Source of the DNA: Streptomyces sp. NBC_01210
GTDB taxonomy: Bacteria > Actinomycetota > Actinomycetes > Streptomycetales > Streptomycetaceae
Direction of reading: 5' to 3'
NCBI RefSeq assembly: GCF_036010325.1
Contig: NZ_CP108549.1
Location: forward strand, 6,696,001-6,760,000
Length of the DNA stretch: 64,000 nt
Shown here piece by piece: positions 34,244 through 41,829 of the stretch (position 1 is its first letter; every line of letters starts with the position of its first letter). Both the position numbers and the translations under genes were made by a program. A model generated the notes under the pieces. It did not search any database. It worked only from the letters and a program-made list of their open reading frames with translations, and was not told the DNA's origin.

Positions 34244-35012
34244 ACGGGAACAGGATCATCCCGCAGAGGCACCAGCTGCCGATGACGTCCAGCGGCCAGT
34301 GATAGCCGCGCAGGACAAGTCCGATGCCCGTCGCCAGGGTGAGCACCAGGGCGACGGGCATCGCCCATCGGCGCTTCAGATCCGGGCTGAGGAGCAGCGC
34401 GGCGCCGCAGTAGGCCACCATCGCGGTCGCCGTATGGCCGGACGGGTAGAAGCCGCCCGCCTCGGTGAGCGGGCCCTGGCGGTCGATCACCGCCTTAAGC
34501 GGCGAGACGAGCACAGGGACCGTGACCATGGCGAGGACGGCGTACAGCGCCGCGAAGCGCCGGCCGCGCCACAGCGCGTACGCCACGGCCGCGGCCAGAA
34601 CAGGAAGCGCGACCTGCGTACTGCCGAGGTCGGAGAGCTGATCGGTCAGTGCCCGGGGCGCATGGCCGACGATCCGCAGTTCCACGCGCTCATCGAGGGA
34701 CCGCAGCGGACCATCGGCAGCCACCTGCCAGGTGATCACAGCGAAGAGAACGGCACACAGGGCCAGAAGAACCGGCGGGGCCACAAGAAAAAGAGTCGGC
34801 CGCCTCGGAACAGGGGGGGTGGTTCCGAGGTGACCGACTGGACCGGTTTGCCGCGCGCCCCGGGGGGTTTGGGGCGGGCGGCCATCCGATCGGTGAGGAG
34901 TTCCGGAGCCGGAGGCCCCAGTGGTGTGCGCGAGGGCACGTCCGAGGCGAGGCTGGGGAGGCTCCGCCCTGGAGTCGCCCGCAGTCCCCTGCGAGCGGGG
35001 TGTTTCTCTCAT
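34194..35012 (-). CDS. PAP2 superfamily phosphatase
   Basis: A membrane phosphatase of the PAP2 type: KAVIDRQGPL (motif 1), FYPSGHTATAMVAYCG (motif 2) and LRGYHWPLDVIG (motif 3, catalytic His). About five helices begin at LFLVAPPVLLALCAVLFAVITW. It probably removes phosphate from lipid or isoprenoid phosphates. The start is uncertain. The ATG at 35012 gives 272 residues with a ~75-residue Pro/Arg-rich tail; a GTG at 34784 gives 196 residues, closer to the bare domain. A hairpin lies between the two candidates. Confidence 0.8.
   Translation of the reverse strand: MRETPRSQGTAGDSRAEPPQPRLGRALAHTTGASGSGTPHRSDGRPPQTPRGARQTGPVGHLGTTPPVPRRPTLFLVAPPVLLALCAVLFAVITWQVAADGPLRSLDERVELRIVGHAPRALTDQLSDLGSTQVALPVLAAAVAYALWRGRRFAALYAVLAMVTVPVLVSPLKAVIDRQGPLTEAGGFYPSGHTATAMVAYCGAALLLSPDLKRRWAMPVALVLTLATGIGLVLRGYHWPLDVIGSWCLCGMILFPFSLRNTRRSSSRTPTG
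34803..34830 (-). other. Hairpin in the PAP2 5' region
   Basis: CCTCGGAAC (34803-34811) and GTTCCGAGG (34822-34830) form a perfect 9-bp stem with a G-rich loop. It would lie inside the longer PAP2 reading frame but in the leader if translation starts at 34784. A regulatory or attenuator role is possible. Confidence 0.4.
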
Positions 35013-35114
35013 CTGCAAAAACCGTACGGCAGGGGCGGGGGGACCGACAGGCGGATCTCCATCCCGCCATCGGCCCCCCACAGAGTCTTCACAGGCCCCG
35101 ACCGTTCCCCTTGG

Positions 35115-36449
35115 TCACACGCCCGCGAAGGCCTGCTCGATGATGTCCAGACCCTCGTTGAGCAGGTCCTCACCGATCACCAGCGGGGGCAGGAAGCGCA
35201 GCACATTGCCGTACGTACCGCAGGTGAGCACCAGCAGACCCTCGGCGTGGCAGGCCTTGGCGAGTGCGGCGGCCGCGGCCGCGTTCGGCTCCTTGGTGGC
35301 GCGGTCCTTGACCAGCTCGATCGCGATCATCGCGCCGCGGCCGCGGATGTCGCCGATGATGTCGTACTTCTCGGCAATCGCGGTGAGGCGGCCCTTCATG
35401 ACCTCCTCGATGCGCTTGGCCTTGCCGTTGAGGTCGAGCTCCTTCATCGTCTCGATGGCGCCGAGCGCACCGGCGCAGGCCACCGGGTTACCGCCGTACG
35501 TACCGCCGAGGCCGCCCGCGTGCGGGGCGTCCATGATCTCGGCGCGACCCGTCACGGCAGCGAGCGGCAGACCGCCCGCGATGCCCTTGGCGGTGGTGAT
35601 CAGGTCCGGGACGATGCCCTCGTCCTCACAGGCGAACCACTGGCCGGTCCGGCAGAAGCCGGACTGGATCTCGTCCGCCACGAACACGATCCCGTTGTCC
35701 TTGGCGAACTGCGAGATGGCCGGCAGGAAGCCCTTGGCCGGCTCGATGAAACCGCCCTCGCCGAGGACCGGCTCAATGATGATCGCGGCGACGTTCTCCG
35801 CGCCGATCTGCTTGTTGATCATGTCGATGGCCTGCGCGGACGCCTCGGCGCCGGCGTTCTCCGGACCGGTGAGCCAGCGGTAGCCGTACGCGACGGGGAC
35901 GCGGTACACCTCGGGCGCGAACGGTCCGAAGCCCTGCTTGTACGGCATGTTCTTGGCGGTCAGCGCCATCGTCAGGTTGGTGCGGCCGTGGTAGCCGTGG
36001 TCGAACACCACGACCGCCTGGCGCTTGGTGTAGGCACGCGCGATCTTGACGGCGTTCTCGACGGCCTCGGCGCCGGAGTTGAACAGCGCCGACTTCTTCG
36101 CGTGGTCACCCGGCGTCAGCTCGGCCAGAGCCTCGGCGACCTCGACGTAACCCTCGTAGGGCGTGACCATGAAACAGGTGTGGGTGAAGTCGGCGAGCTG
36201 CGCGGAGGCGCGGCGTACGACGGCCTCGGCGGAGGCACCGACGGAGGTCACGGCGATGCCGGAACCGAAGTCGATGAGGCGGTTGCCGTCCACGTCCTCG
36301 ATGACACCGCCGCCGGCCCGGGCGGTGAAGACGGGCAGCACGGACCCCACACCACTGGCGACCGCGGCGGTACGGCGGGCCTGCAGCTCGATCGACTTCG
36401 GGCCGGGGATGGCGGTGACGACGCGGCGCTCCTGCGGGATTGCGGTCAT
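35115..36449 (-). CDS. gabT: 4-aminobutyrate aminotransferase
   Basis: A 444-residue class III aminotransferase transferring the amino group of GABA to 2-oxoglutarate, giving succinate semialdehyde. GabT features are IELQARRTAAVASGVG, GVIEDVDGNRLIDFGSGIAVTSVGAS, ALFNSGAEAVENAVKIARAYT, VADEIQSGFCRTG and the PLP lysine in LITTAKGIAGGLPLAAV. The ATG at 36449 follows AGGAGCCCC. It takes the product of the GABA-aldehyde dehydrogenases encoded elsewhere in the window. Confidence 0.93.
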   Translation of the reverse strand: MTAIPQERRVVTAIPGPKSIELQARRTAAVASGVGSVLPVFTARAGGGVIEDVDGNRLIDFGSGIAVTSVGASAEAVVRRASAQLADFTHTCFMVTPYEGYVEVAEALAELTPGDHAKKSALFNSGAEAVENAVKIARAYTKRQAVVVFDHGYHGRTNLTMALTAKNMPYKQGFGPFAPEVYRVPVAYGYRWLTGPENAGAEASAQAIDMINKQIGAENVAAIIIEPVLGEGGFIEPAKGFLPAISQFAKDNGIVFVADEIQSGFCRTGQWFACEDEGIVPDLITTAKGIAGGLPLAAVTGRAEIMDAPHAGGLGGTYGGNPVACAGALGAIETMKELDLNGKAKRIEEVMKGRLTAIAEKYDIIGDIRGRGAMIAIELVKDRATKEPNAAAAAALAKACHAEGLLVLTCGTYGNVLRFLPPLVIGEDLLNEGLDIIEQAFAGV

Positions 36450-36546
36450 GAGGGGCTCCTGGGGGTGTTCCGGACGCAACTTCTCTTTCTCCGCAGGCTA
36501 GGCGCGAGGAAGGGGGCCGGGCATGCTCCGTTCGGGAGTGTTGGGC

Positions 36547-36571
36547 ACAAGCCGTTGTCCCCGACGGACAA
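36547..36571. promoter_or_regulatory. Palindromes in the gabT upstream region
   Basis: TTGTCC and GGACAA arms separated by CCGAC (36555-36571), overlapped by ACAA-GCCG-TTGT (36547-36558), lie 98 bases upstream of gabT and about 140 bases from the divergent 36709 gene. The nearby PucR-family regulator is one candidate to bind here. Confidence 0.35.
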
Positions 36572-36708
36572 GGACACCCGTGGCTCGGTCATCCGTACGT
36601 GCCGGGTCCCGGTACCGCGACACCACCCGGATCGGTGAACTCCCTTCAGCGGGGCACTAGATTGGCCGGTGCACAGAGCGGGCCTGGCTGGTCAGGGGGC
36701 AGCAGTTC

Positions 36709-38832
36709 ATGGATTCCGAAGGCACTTTCGACGCACGCGGCGCACGGTCCGATCCGGTGCCACGTCCCGCCGGGCCGCCACCCTCAGTGCCGCCCGCCGC
36801 GGCGCCCGGGATCCCCGCGCTGCCCGGTCACGCTCCCACCACCCGCCCCGCCGTCGTCGACTGGCTGCGCACCCCCCGCCCGGCCGCCGACCCCGGCATC
36901 TGGCGCCTCGGCCACCGCGCCCGCCCCGACGAGGAGCCCGAGCTCGTTCCCGCCCGCCGTCTCTTCGCCGGCGCCGTCATCGCGCTGCTCAGCGGCTGGC
37001 TGCTGTGGTCGCTCCTGTGGAACGGCTACCTCGGCCGCTACTGGATCTGGCCCCTCCTCGTACTGACCCCGGACTCCTGGCGCTCCGACCCGCCCACCTG
37101 GGCCACCGCCAGCTACATCTACTACGCGATCGTCGGCGGCGGCCTGCTGGTGTTCTTCGCCCGGATCGGCCATGTACCGGAGATCTGGAACCGGTACGTG
37201 CGCCGCGCCGACAAGCCCGTCACCGCCCCGCCGCCCCGGCCCGAGGCCGACCCCGCCGACTGGCCCGACCTGCGCACCGCGGGCCTCACCGATGCGGCGA
37301 AGAGCCTCGCCGAAGCCACCCGCGCCGGTCTGCTCGGCGATGTCGACTACGCCAGGATCCGGCGTGCCTGGCAGGGCGTGCACGCCAGGCCCGAGCGGCT
37401 CGCCGCCTTCACCGACACGGTGCGCAAGCACGGCGCGGCCGCCTGCGCCCACCCCTCAGGCGTACGCGACCTGCCGCTCCGTACCGCCACCCACGATCTC
37501 GCCACCGCACAGGTCAAGATCGGCACCGCGGTGGACGACATCCGAAACCCCTATCCGCGCCGCACCACCGGCGTGGCTCTGGAGCCCGCGCTGCTCGGCA
37601 CCTCGCTGCTCGCCGTCGGGCCCTCCGGATCCGGCAAGAGTGTGCGCCTGGTGCGGCCCGTCGTCGAGTCGATGTGCCTGCTCGCGCTCGCCAACCGCGC
37701 CGCCGTCGTCGCCGTCACGGCGTACGGCACCGGCCTCGCCCCGGACGACGCCTTCGACCTCGTCATCGCCGTCGGCCGCCCCGACTCCACCCACGACCTC
37801 GACCTCTACGGCGGCGCCGACGACCCCGACGAGGCCGCCAGGATGCTCGCCGAGGCACTCGTCGGCGATCTCGCCGCCACCCTTCCCGGCGGCGACAGCA
37901 GGCGCGCCGCCACCGCGCTGGCCCAGCTCATCGGGCCGTACCAGTGCGTCCACGGCCACTTCCCCGCCGTTCCGGAGCTGCGTGAACTCCTCGGCGGCGC
38001 ACCCGCCGCCGTCGGCGCGCTGCGCACCGCCCTGGAGACCGGGTCCGACCCCGGCGCCGCAGCCCAGCTGCGTGAACTGGACGCCCGTGAGCGGCAGTCG
38101 GCCCGCGCCGACGACATCGGCGTACTGCTCGCCGAGCGGATCGCCTTCCTGGACCGGCCCGCGTTCGCGCACTTCTTCCGTACGGACGGCGGCGGCCGGC
38201 AGTTCTCGCTGCGCGCCATCGAGCACCCGCTGCGGGTCCGTGTCGACCTGCCCGAGCGCGGCCACGCCGAGGCCTCACGGATCGTCGCGCGCCTGGTGCT
38301 CGCCCAGTTCACCGAGGCCGCGCTCAGCCGCTCGGACAGGTCGCTGTTCGCCTGTCTGGTGCTGGACGACGCGACGTACACCGTGACCGCCGACTCGGTG
38401 CGCTCGGTCCAGCGGCTGCGCTCCGCCAACGCCGGGGTGGTGCTGGCGCTGCGCACCCTGGAGGACGTGCCGGAGCCGCTGCGCGGCCCGCTGCTCGGCG
38501 CGGTCGGCTGCCGGATGGCGTTCGCCGGCCTCGCTCCCTGGGACGGCGGCCGGTTCGCCGAGACCTGGGGCACCGAATGGGTGCAGACCCGGGACGTCAC
38601 CAACCGGCAGATCATCTCCGACGAGCCCGTCACCAAGGCGCTGCACATCATGCGCCGCCTGGTCACCGGCAAGGCGGCCACCTCCGAGGCGATCACGGTG
38701 CGGGAGGTCGAGCGCGCCCGCTGGTCGGCGTCCGACCTCGCGCACGCCGTGCCCGCGGGGCACGCGGTGCTCTCGCTGACGACCGTACGAGGCGAACACG
38801 CGCCGCCCCTGCTGGTGGATCTGCGCACCTGA
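36709..38832 (+). CDS. TraD/VirD4-like membrane-anchored ATPase
   Basis: A 707-residue protein. A Pro/Ala-rich N-terminus is followed by two membrane helices (about 86-106 and 134-151), a helical region, and a P-loop domain with Walker A GPSGSGKS (304-311) and a Walker B-like CLVLDDAT near residue 552. Order and spacing resemble type IV coupling proteins and FtsK/TraG-like ATPases, though no relaxase or transfer genes are nearby. Such ATP/GTP-binding proteins are conserved in Streptomyces with no assigned role. Divergent from gabT. Confidence 0.75.
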   Translation: MDSEGTFDARGARSDPVPRPAGPPPSVPPAAAPGIPALPGHAPTTRPAVVDWLRTPRPAADPGIWRLGHRARPDEEPELVPARRLFAGAVIALLSGWLLWSLLWNGYLGRYWIWPLLVLTPDSWRSDPPTWATASYIYYAIVGGGLLVFFARIGHVPEIWNRYVRRADKPVTAPPPRPEADPADWPDLRTAGLTDAAKSLAEATRAGLLGDVDYARIRRAWQGVHARPERLAAFTDTVRKHGAAACAHPSGVRDLPLRTATHDLATAQVKIGTAVDDIRNPYPRRTTGVALEPALLGTSLLAVGPSGSGKSVRLVRPVVESMCLLALANRAAVVAVTAYGTGLAPDDAFDLVIAVGRPDSTHDLDLYGGADDPDEAARMLAEALVGDLAATLPGGDSRRAATALAQLIGPYQCVHGHFPAVPELRELLGGAPAAVGALRTALETGSDPGAAAQLRELDARERQSARADDIGVLLAERIAFLDRPAFAHFFRTDGGGRQFSLRAIEHPLRVRVDLPERGHAEASRIVARLVLAQFTEAALSRSDRSLFACLVLDDATYTVTADSVRSVQRLRSANAGVVLALRTLEDVPEPLRGPLLGAVGCRMAFAGLAPWDGGRFAETWGTEWVQTRDVTNRQIISDEPVTKALHIMRRLVTGKAATSEAITVREVERARWSASDLAHAVPAGHAVLSLTTVRGEHAPPLLVDLRT

Positions 38833-38946
38833 CCGGCTCCCGGAACTGCTACGCCCTGGCAGAATCGGTGTACGCCGTTCATACGGGACGGCGAAATCCT
38901 CCGCGCTTCTGCCTGCGCGCCTCTGCTCGAAGGGCCCACGGTCCCC

Positions 38947-40509
38947 ATGCCGCCCACGCTCGCCTCGCTTGTCCAGCACTCGGCGCTCAAACTCACCGTG
39001 CGTGCCGGGGAGGACCGGCTCGAGACGCCGGTGCGCTGGGCGCATGTCAGTGAGCTCGCCGACCCCGTGCCGTACATGGAGGGCGGCGAGCTGCTGCTCG
39101 TCACGGCGATGACGCTGGACGCCGAGGACCTTGAGGCGATGCGCCGCTATGTGCGCAGGCTGGTGGGCGCGGGCGTCGTCGGGCTCGGTTTCGCGGTCGG
39201 CGTGTACTACGAGGACATCCCGGAGGCTCTCGTCGAGGCGGCGAAGGAGGAGGGGTTCCCGCTCCTCGCCGTGCCACGCCGCACTCCCTTCCTCGCGATC
39301 AGCAAGGCGGTCTCCGCGGCGAACGCGGCCGACCAGTACCGGGCGGTGACAGCCGGTTTCGAGGCGCAGCGGGAGCTGACGCGCGCCGCCCTCGCCGAGG
39401 GCCCCGACGCGGTCGTCGCCCGTCTCGCCGCGCATATCGACGGCTGGGCGGCGTTGTACGACGCCTCCGGCGCGGTCGTCGCCGCCGCGCCCGAATGGGC
39501 CACGCGCCGGGCCGCCAGGCTCACCGGCGACGTGGAGCGGCTGCGCGAGCGGTCCGCGCCCGCGAGCGCCGTCGTCGGCGACACGGAGGACCGCGTCGAG
39601 CTGCAGTCGCTCGGCAGCGGCCGCCGTGTGCGCGGCGCGCTGGCCGTCGGCACGGGTGCCCCGCTGGGCACGGCCGAGCGGTACGCCGTGCACTCCGCCG
39701 TCGCCCTGCTGACCCTCTCCACGGAGCGCTCGCGCGCGCTCCAGGCGGCGGAACAGCGGCTCGGCGCGGCCGTGCTGCGGATGCTGCTCTCCGGCCAGCA
39801 GGACCACGCCCGTGCGGTCGCCGGCGATCTGTACGGCGGCCTGCTCGACGCGCCCTTCCGGCTGGTGATCGCCGAACCCGCCGGAGATCCGGACCCCGCG
39901 AGCGAGCATCCGCTCCTCGCGTTCGCCGAGTCACTGGAGTCGGCGGCGGCGCGGGCCGGCGAGGCGGTGCTCGTGGTACCGGACAGCGACGACCGGCTGG
40001 TGGTGCTGGCCGCGGACGGCGGCGCGGTCGTCGCGGCGTGCACCTCCGCCTACGCCGACAAGGAGGCCGAGGACGCCGAGGTTGTCGTCGGCCTCTCGGC
40101 GCCGACCGGACCCATAGCGGCGGCGGGCGCCTACAAACAGTCCGAGCAGGCGCTCTCGGTCGCCCGGCGACGCGGCCGCGCTCTGGTCGAGCACGAGGAG
40201 CTGGCGGCCGGATCGATCCTCCCGCTGCTCGCCGACGACGCCGTACGCGCCTTCGCGGACGGAATGCTGCGCGCGCTGTACGAACACGACGCGACCGGCC
40301 GCGGAGACCTCGTCGCCTCGCTGCGCGCCTGGCTCTCGCGCCACGGCCAGTGGGACGCTGCCGCCGCCGACCTCGGCGTACACCGTCATACGCTGCGCTA
40401 CCGGATGCGCAGGGTCGAGGAGATCCTGGGCCGCTCGCTCGACGACCCGGACGTCCGGATGGAGCTGTGGCTGGCGCTGAAGACGACATCGGCGGCCGCG
40501 GCCGAGTAG
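38947..40509 (+). CDS. PucR family transcriptional regulator
   Basis: A 520-residue regulator. The N-terminal PucR sensing domain (LASLVQHSALKLTVRAGEDRLETPVRWAHVSELADPVPYMEGGELLLVTAM) is followed by a GGDEF-like middle region and a C-terminal HTH_30 domain (LVASLRAWLSRHGQWDAAAADLGVHRHTLRYRMRRVEEILGRSLDDPDVRMELWLAL). PucR members respond to purines, GABA or similar nitrogen sources. Its place among gabT, a transporter and an ALDH suggests control of GABA/polyamine use. Confidence 0.9.
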   Translation: MPPTLASLVQHSALKLTVRAGEDRLETPVRWAHVSELADPVPYMEGGELLLVTAMTLDAEDLEAMRRYVRRLVGAGVVGLGFAVGVYYEDIPEALVEAAKEEGFPLLAVPRRTPFLAISKAVSAANAADQYRAVTAGFEAQRELTRAALAEGPDAVVARLAAHIDGWAALYDASGAVVAAAPEWATRRAARLTGDVERLRERSAPASAVVGDTEDRVELQSLGSGRRVRGALAVGTGAPLGTAERYAVHSAVALLTLSTERSRALQAAEQRLGAAVLRMLLSGQQDHARAVAGDLYGGLLDAPFRLVIAEPAGDPDPASEHPLLAFAESLESAAARAGEAVLVVPDSDDRLVVLAADGGAVVAACTSAYADKEAEDAEVVVGLSAPTGPIAAAGAYKQSEQALSVARRRGRALVEHEELAAGSILPLLADDAVRAFADGMLRALYEHDATGRGDLVASLRAWLSRHGQWDAAAADLGVHRHTLRYRMRRVEEILGRSLDDPDVRMELWLALKTTSAAAAE

Positions 40510-40537
40510 CAGTCGGGTGCAGGATTTTTCCGTTTCG

Positions 40538-40568
40538 TGCCCGAAGTCGGGCAAAATCATTGGTGATT
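40538..40568. promoter_or_regulatory. Palindromes between pucR and the EamA transporter gene
   Basis: TGCCCGA-AG-TCGGGCA (40538-40553) is a 16-bp inverted repeat with perfect 7-bp arms. AATCA and TGATT arms (40555-40568) follow at once. The first may act as a terminator for pucR or as an operator; the AT-rich second may be part of the promoter of the next gene (40598). Confidence 0.4.
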
Positions 40569-40597
40569 GACCGCTGGACTGCCTAAGGTCCTGCCTC

Positions 40598-41557
40598 GTG
40601 GCCACCAACTCCAGCCCTCCTGAGGCCGGCACCTCCGCCGCCCGTACCGCTGTCGCACCCCTGCCCGAGCGCCGGACTTCCGGAGCCGTCTGGGTCGCGC
40701 TCGCCATCGTGTACGTCGTCTGGGGCTCCACCTACCTCGGCATACGCATCGTCGTCGAGACCATGCCGCCGTTCCTCTCCGCCGGAGTGCGCTTCATCCT
40801 GGCGGGCCTGATCCTGGCCGGGCTCGTGGCCTGGCGGCAGGGGACCTCGGCGCTCAAGGTCAACCGCGTCCAGCTCGCCTCGGCCGCCGTGGTCGGTCTG
40901 CTGCTCCTGCTCGGCGGCAACGGCCTCGTCGTGCTTGCCGAGACCTCCGTGCCCTCCGGGCTCGCCGCCCTGCTGATCGCCGTTGTGCCCGCCTGGGTGG
41001 TCGTGCTGCGCAGGGCCTTCGGCGAGCGGCCCGGCCTCGGCGCGTACCTGGGCGTCCTCCTCGGCCTGGTGGGCCTCGCCGTGCTGACCCTGCCCGGCCT
41101 CAGCGGCGACGTACGCCTGTGGGGCGTTCTCACCGTCATCGCGGGGACCGTCATGTGGTCGGTGGGCTCCTTCTCCTCCTCGAAGATCCCCATGCCGAAG
41201 AACCCCTTCGCGGCCAGTGCGTACGAGATGGTCGCGGGCGGCATCGGCTGCCTGCTGGTGGGACTCGGCCGCGGCGAGCAGCACGGTTTCGTACTCGGCG
41301 AGGTCTCCGCCCGTTCCTGGACCGCCCTCGGCTATCTCGTCGTCTTCGGCTCGCTCGTCGCGTTCACGGCGTACGCCTGGCTGCTGCACTCCGCGCCGCT
41401 GTCCCTTGTCGCGACCTACGCGTACGTCAACCCGGTCGTTGCCGTCCTCCTCGGCGCGCTGATCCTCAACGAACAGCTGAGCTGGCCGATCGCCGTCGGC
41501 GGCGCGGTCGTAGTGGCGGGCGTCTGCCTGATCGTGTCGACGGAACGCCGCCGCTGA
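40598..41557 (+). CDS. EamA family (DMT) transporter
   Basis: A 319-residue inner-membrane protein with ten helices in two EamA repeats. The first starts WVALAIVYVVWGSTYLGIRIVVETMPPFLSAGVRFILAG; the second includes WTALGYLVVFGSLVAFTAYAWLLHSAPLSLVATYAYVNPVVAVLLG. Probably a metabolite or amino-acid exporter. Starts at GTG 40598, 88 bases after pucR. Confidence 0.87.
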   Translation: MATNSSPPEAGTSAARTAVAPLPERRTSGAVWVALAIVYVVWGSTYLGIRIVVETMPPFLSAGVRFILAGLILAGLVAWRQGTSALKVNRVQLASAAVVGLLLLLGGNGLVVLAETSVPSGLAALLIAVVPAWVVVLRRAFGERPGLGAYLGVLLGLVGLAVLTLPGLSGDVRLWGVLTVIAGTVMWSVGSFSSSKIPMPKNPFAASAYEMVAGGIGCLLVGLGRGEQHGFVLGEVSARSWTALGYLVVFGSLVAFTAYAWLLHSAPLSLVATYAYVNPVVAVLLGALILNEQLSWPIAVGGAVVVAGVCLIVSTERRR

Positions 41558-41574
41558 GGCAACTCCGGGGGTCG

Positions 41575-41700
41575 CCCCCCCCGCAACCCCGTACGGCCTT
41601 CGGCCGTGTCTTCGCCGGACGGGCCGGAAATGCCGGCCCAGCCGCATTCCGCCGTGCCGGCGTTTGAGGTGCGGGGTCCGGGGCGGAGCCCCGGTTGAGC
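41575..41700. repeat. Dispersed GC-rich intergenic element with three hairpins
   Basis: Contains ACGGCC/GGCCGT (41593-41607), GGGCCGG/CCGGCCC (41621-41639), GCGTTTGAGG (41661-41670) and CCGGGGC/GCCCCGG (41678-41694). The CCGGCGTTTGAGG...CCGGGGCGGAGCCCCGG pattern is one I know from many Streptomyces intergenic spacers. It probably also ends the EamA transcript. The rest of this spacer up to 41829 holds only the ALDH leader. Confidence 0.6.
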
Positions 41701-41829
41701 GCAACGCACGCCAAAGCGGCGGACCCGCCCCGCCCACCACTCCACCCCGGACAAACGCCAGACCGCCCTCTCGCCCCTACCGTGGGGCAGACACACCCCC
41801 ATGTACATCTACTTCGGAAGGGCCGGGAC

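Noticed and set aside
36709..38832. Evidence of an integrated conjugative element around the coupling-protein-like gene
   Set aside because: No integrase, relaxase, replication gene, tRNA attachment site or compositional break is visible nearby, so the ATPase is treated as part of the chromosome proper.
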